64,000 nt of DNA, taken from assembly GCA_045604805.1 (NCBI GenBank), contig JAZUOT010000037.1, positions 11,124-75,123 on the forward strand. Direction: 5' to 3'. The number at the start of each line of letters is the position of its first letter. Positions within the stretch are counted from its first letter, which is position 1. Of the stretch, positions 63,539 through 64,000 are shown piece by piece. Both the position numbers and the translations under genes were made by a program. The notes below the pieces were generated by a model, which ran no database searches, was not told the origin of the DNA, and was given only the letters and a program-made list of their open reading frames with translations. Source of the stretch: JAZUOT01 sp045604805. GTDB lineage: Bacteria; Bacillota; Clostridia; Oscillospirales; Acutalibacteraceae.

Positions 63539-64000
63539 GTGCCTAAGGGAACGAAAAGCAAACTGGGATATCTTGTAGACTGTAGAGATAAAGAGGAAGC
63601 TATGGAAAGGCTAAAGGCCTTAGGGATAGAAATAAGCGAAAGCGAATTAGAGGAAATAAAACAAAGCCTTAACAAAAATTCTGAGCATTCATCATGTCTT
63701 GGTATGGAGCAGTTGGAGAAGGTTGCTGGGGGAATGAAGAAACGTGAGCAAAAGGAAAATGAAAATATAGAAAAAACGCCGCCGTGGGGGGGTGCTCCAG
63801 ACTTAGGAGACTCATCACAGAATATCGGTGCAAAAGTTGAAGAAGAAAGCCATCCTGAAAAACTAGATGACTTACCAATGGAGCCAGGTAGCGCCGCAGA
63901 GACGCCTGCAGTAGAATTGAACTCCAATGAAGAATCAGATGTATCAAAAACCGAGTCCGATAAGATTGCTGATGCTGTTCCAGAGAATAAGGGCGACGAA
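63539..64000 (+). CDS. Double-glycine-leader protein, 3' truncated by window edge (family member 3)
   Basis: AAAAGGAGAGG precedes GTG 63539; the frame is open for 154 codons to the window end. The leader reads LGYLVDCRDKEEAMERLKAL, GIEISESELEEI, then SSCLGMEQLEKVAGG with Gly-Gly at residues 64-65, a good Nif11-like leader. After GG comes a basic MKKREQK and then an acidic, Pro/Ser/Glu-rich, probably disordered region (TPPWGGAPDLG..., EEESHPEKLDDL...). It is homologous in the leader only to the genes at 37,573 and 50,861. No modifying enzyme or exporter precedes it. Confidence 0.8.
   Translation, partial: MPKGTKSKLGYLVDCRDKEEAMERLKALGIEISESELEEIKQSLNKNSEHSSCLGMEQLEKVAGGMKKREQKENENIEKTPPWGGAPDLGDSSQNIGAKVEEESHPEKLDDLPMEPGSAAETPAVELNSNEESDVSKTESDKIADAVPENKGDE

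Noticed and set aside
63514..63947. Minus-strand open frames over the third leader-protein gene
   Set aside because: The plus strand has a strong ribosome site, a recognisable leader and an uninterrupted frame; the antisense frames have none.

Overview
The window looks like the chromosome of a low-GC, spore-forming, anaerobic Clostridia-type Firmicute. spoIVA and a SPOCS/LysM coat-type protein indicate sporulation, pyruvate:ferredoxin oxidoreductase indicates anaerobic metabolism, AddA/AddB is the Gram-positive recombination nuclease, and a dockerin protein and an EF-hand/LRR surface-type protein suggest a gut or fibre-associated habitat. The species cannot be named from the sequence.

Layout. 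1-8 kb: two small membrane proteins (the first cut by the window edge), then addB-addA. 8.3 kb: tRNA-Ser(CGA) on the minus strand. 8.6-13.8 kb: a Gld-type ABC-2 exporter operon (ATPase with an unusual repetitive acidic tail, permease, GldG-like and DUF4340 proteins). 13.9-25 kb: a co-directional housekeeping block with a two-gene threonine/serine exporter, a VanY-type carboxypeptidase, gltX, glnS, uppP, prfA, a 7-bp tandem repeat, ywlC, coaE, a lytic transglycosylase and an M18 aminopeptidase. 25-31 kb: an LRR protein, then spoIVA, a SPOCS/LysM protein and a double GT2 glycosyltransferase on the minus strand. 31.3-37.4 kb (minus): a mannose-family PTS operon (IIB, IIC, IID, IIA) with a ceramidase-like hydrolase, a SIS-domain protein, a PQ-loop protein and an M20 peptidase, behind a near-consensus promoter.

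37.5-51.8 kb is more accessory. It holds an 860-aa protein with a bacteriocin-type double-glycine leader, an isolated holin/XhlA/GH25-endolysin cassette, two transposase relics (IS5-like and IS1634-like), a CrtO-like protein, an atypical aquaporin, a dockerin protein, a MarR-alcohol dehydrogenase-aldehyde dehydrogenase operon, a strong minus-strand promoter driving a tiny ORF, and a second double-glycine-leader gene interrupted by an in-frame stop. 51.9-59.4 kb (minus) is conserved: dusB, murE-murF, polA-rimI. 59.7-63.4 kb is the PFOR gene. A third double-glycine-leader gene starts at 63,539 and runs off the window.

The most interesting signal is this dispersed family of three genes. They share a Nif11-like N-terminus (a CRD motif, then 49-50 residues to a Gly-Gly preceded by QL-x-x-V-[AV]) joined to unrelated, large, hydrophilic C-terminal parts. 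No dedicated exporter or modifying enzyme is in the window. That they form an export system for large proteins is an inference; the shared leader is directly visible.
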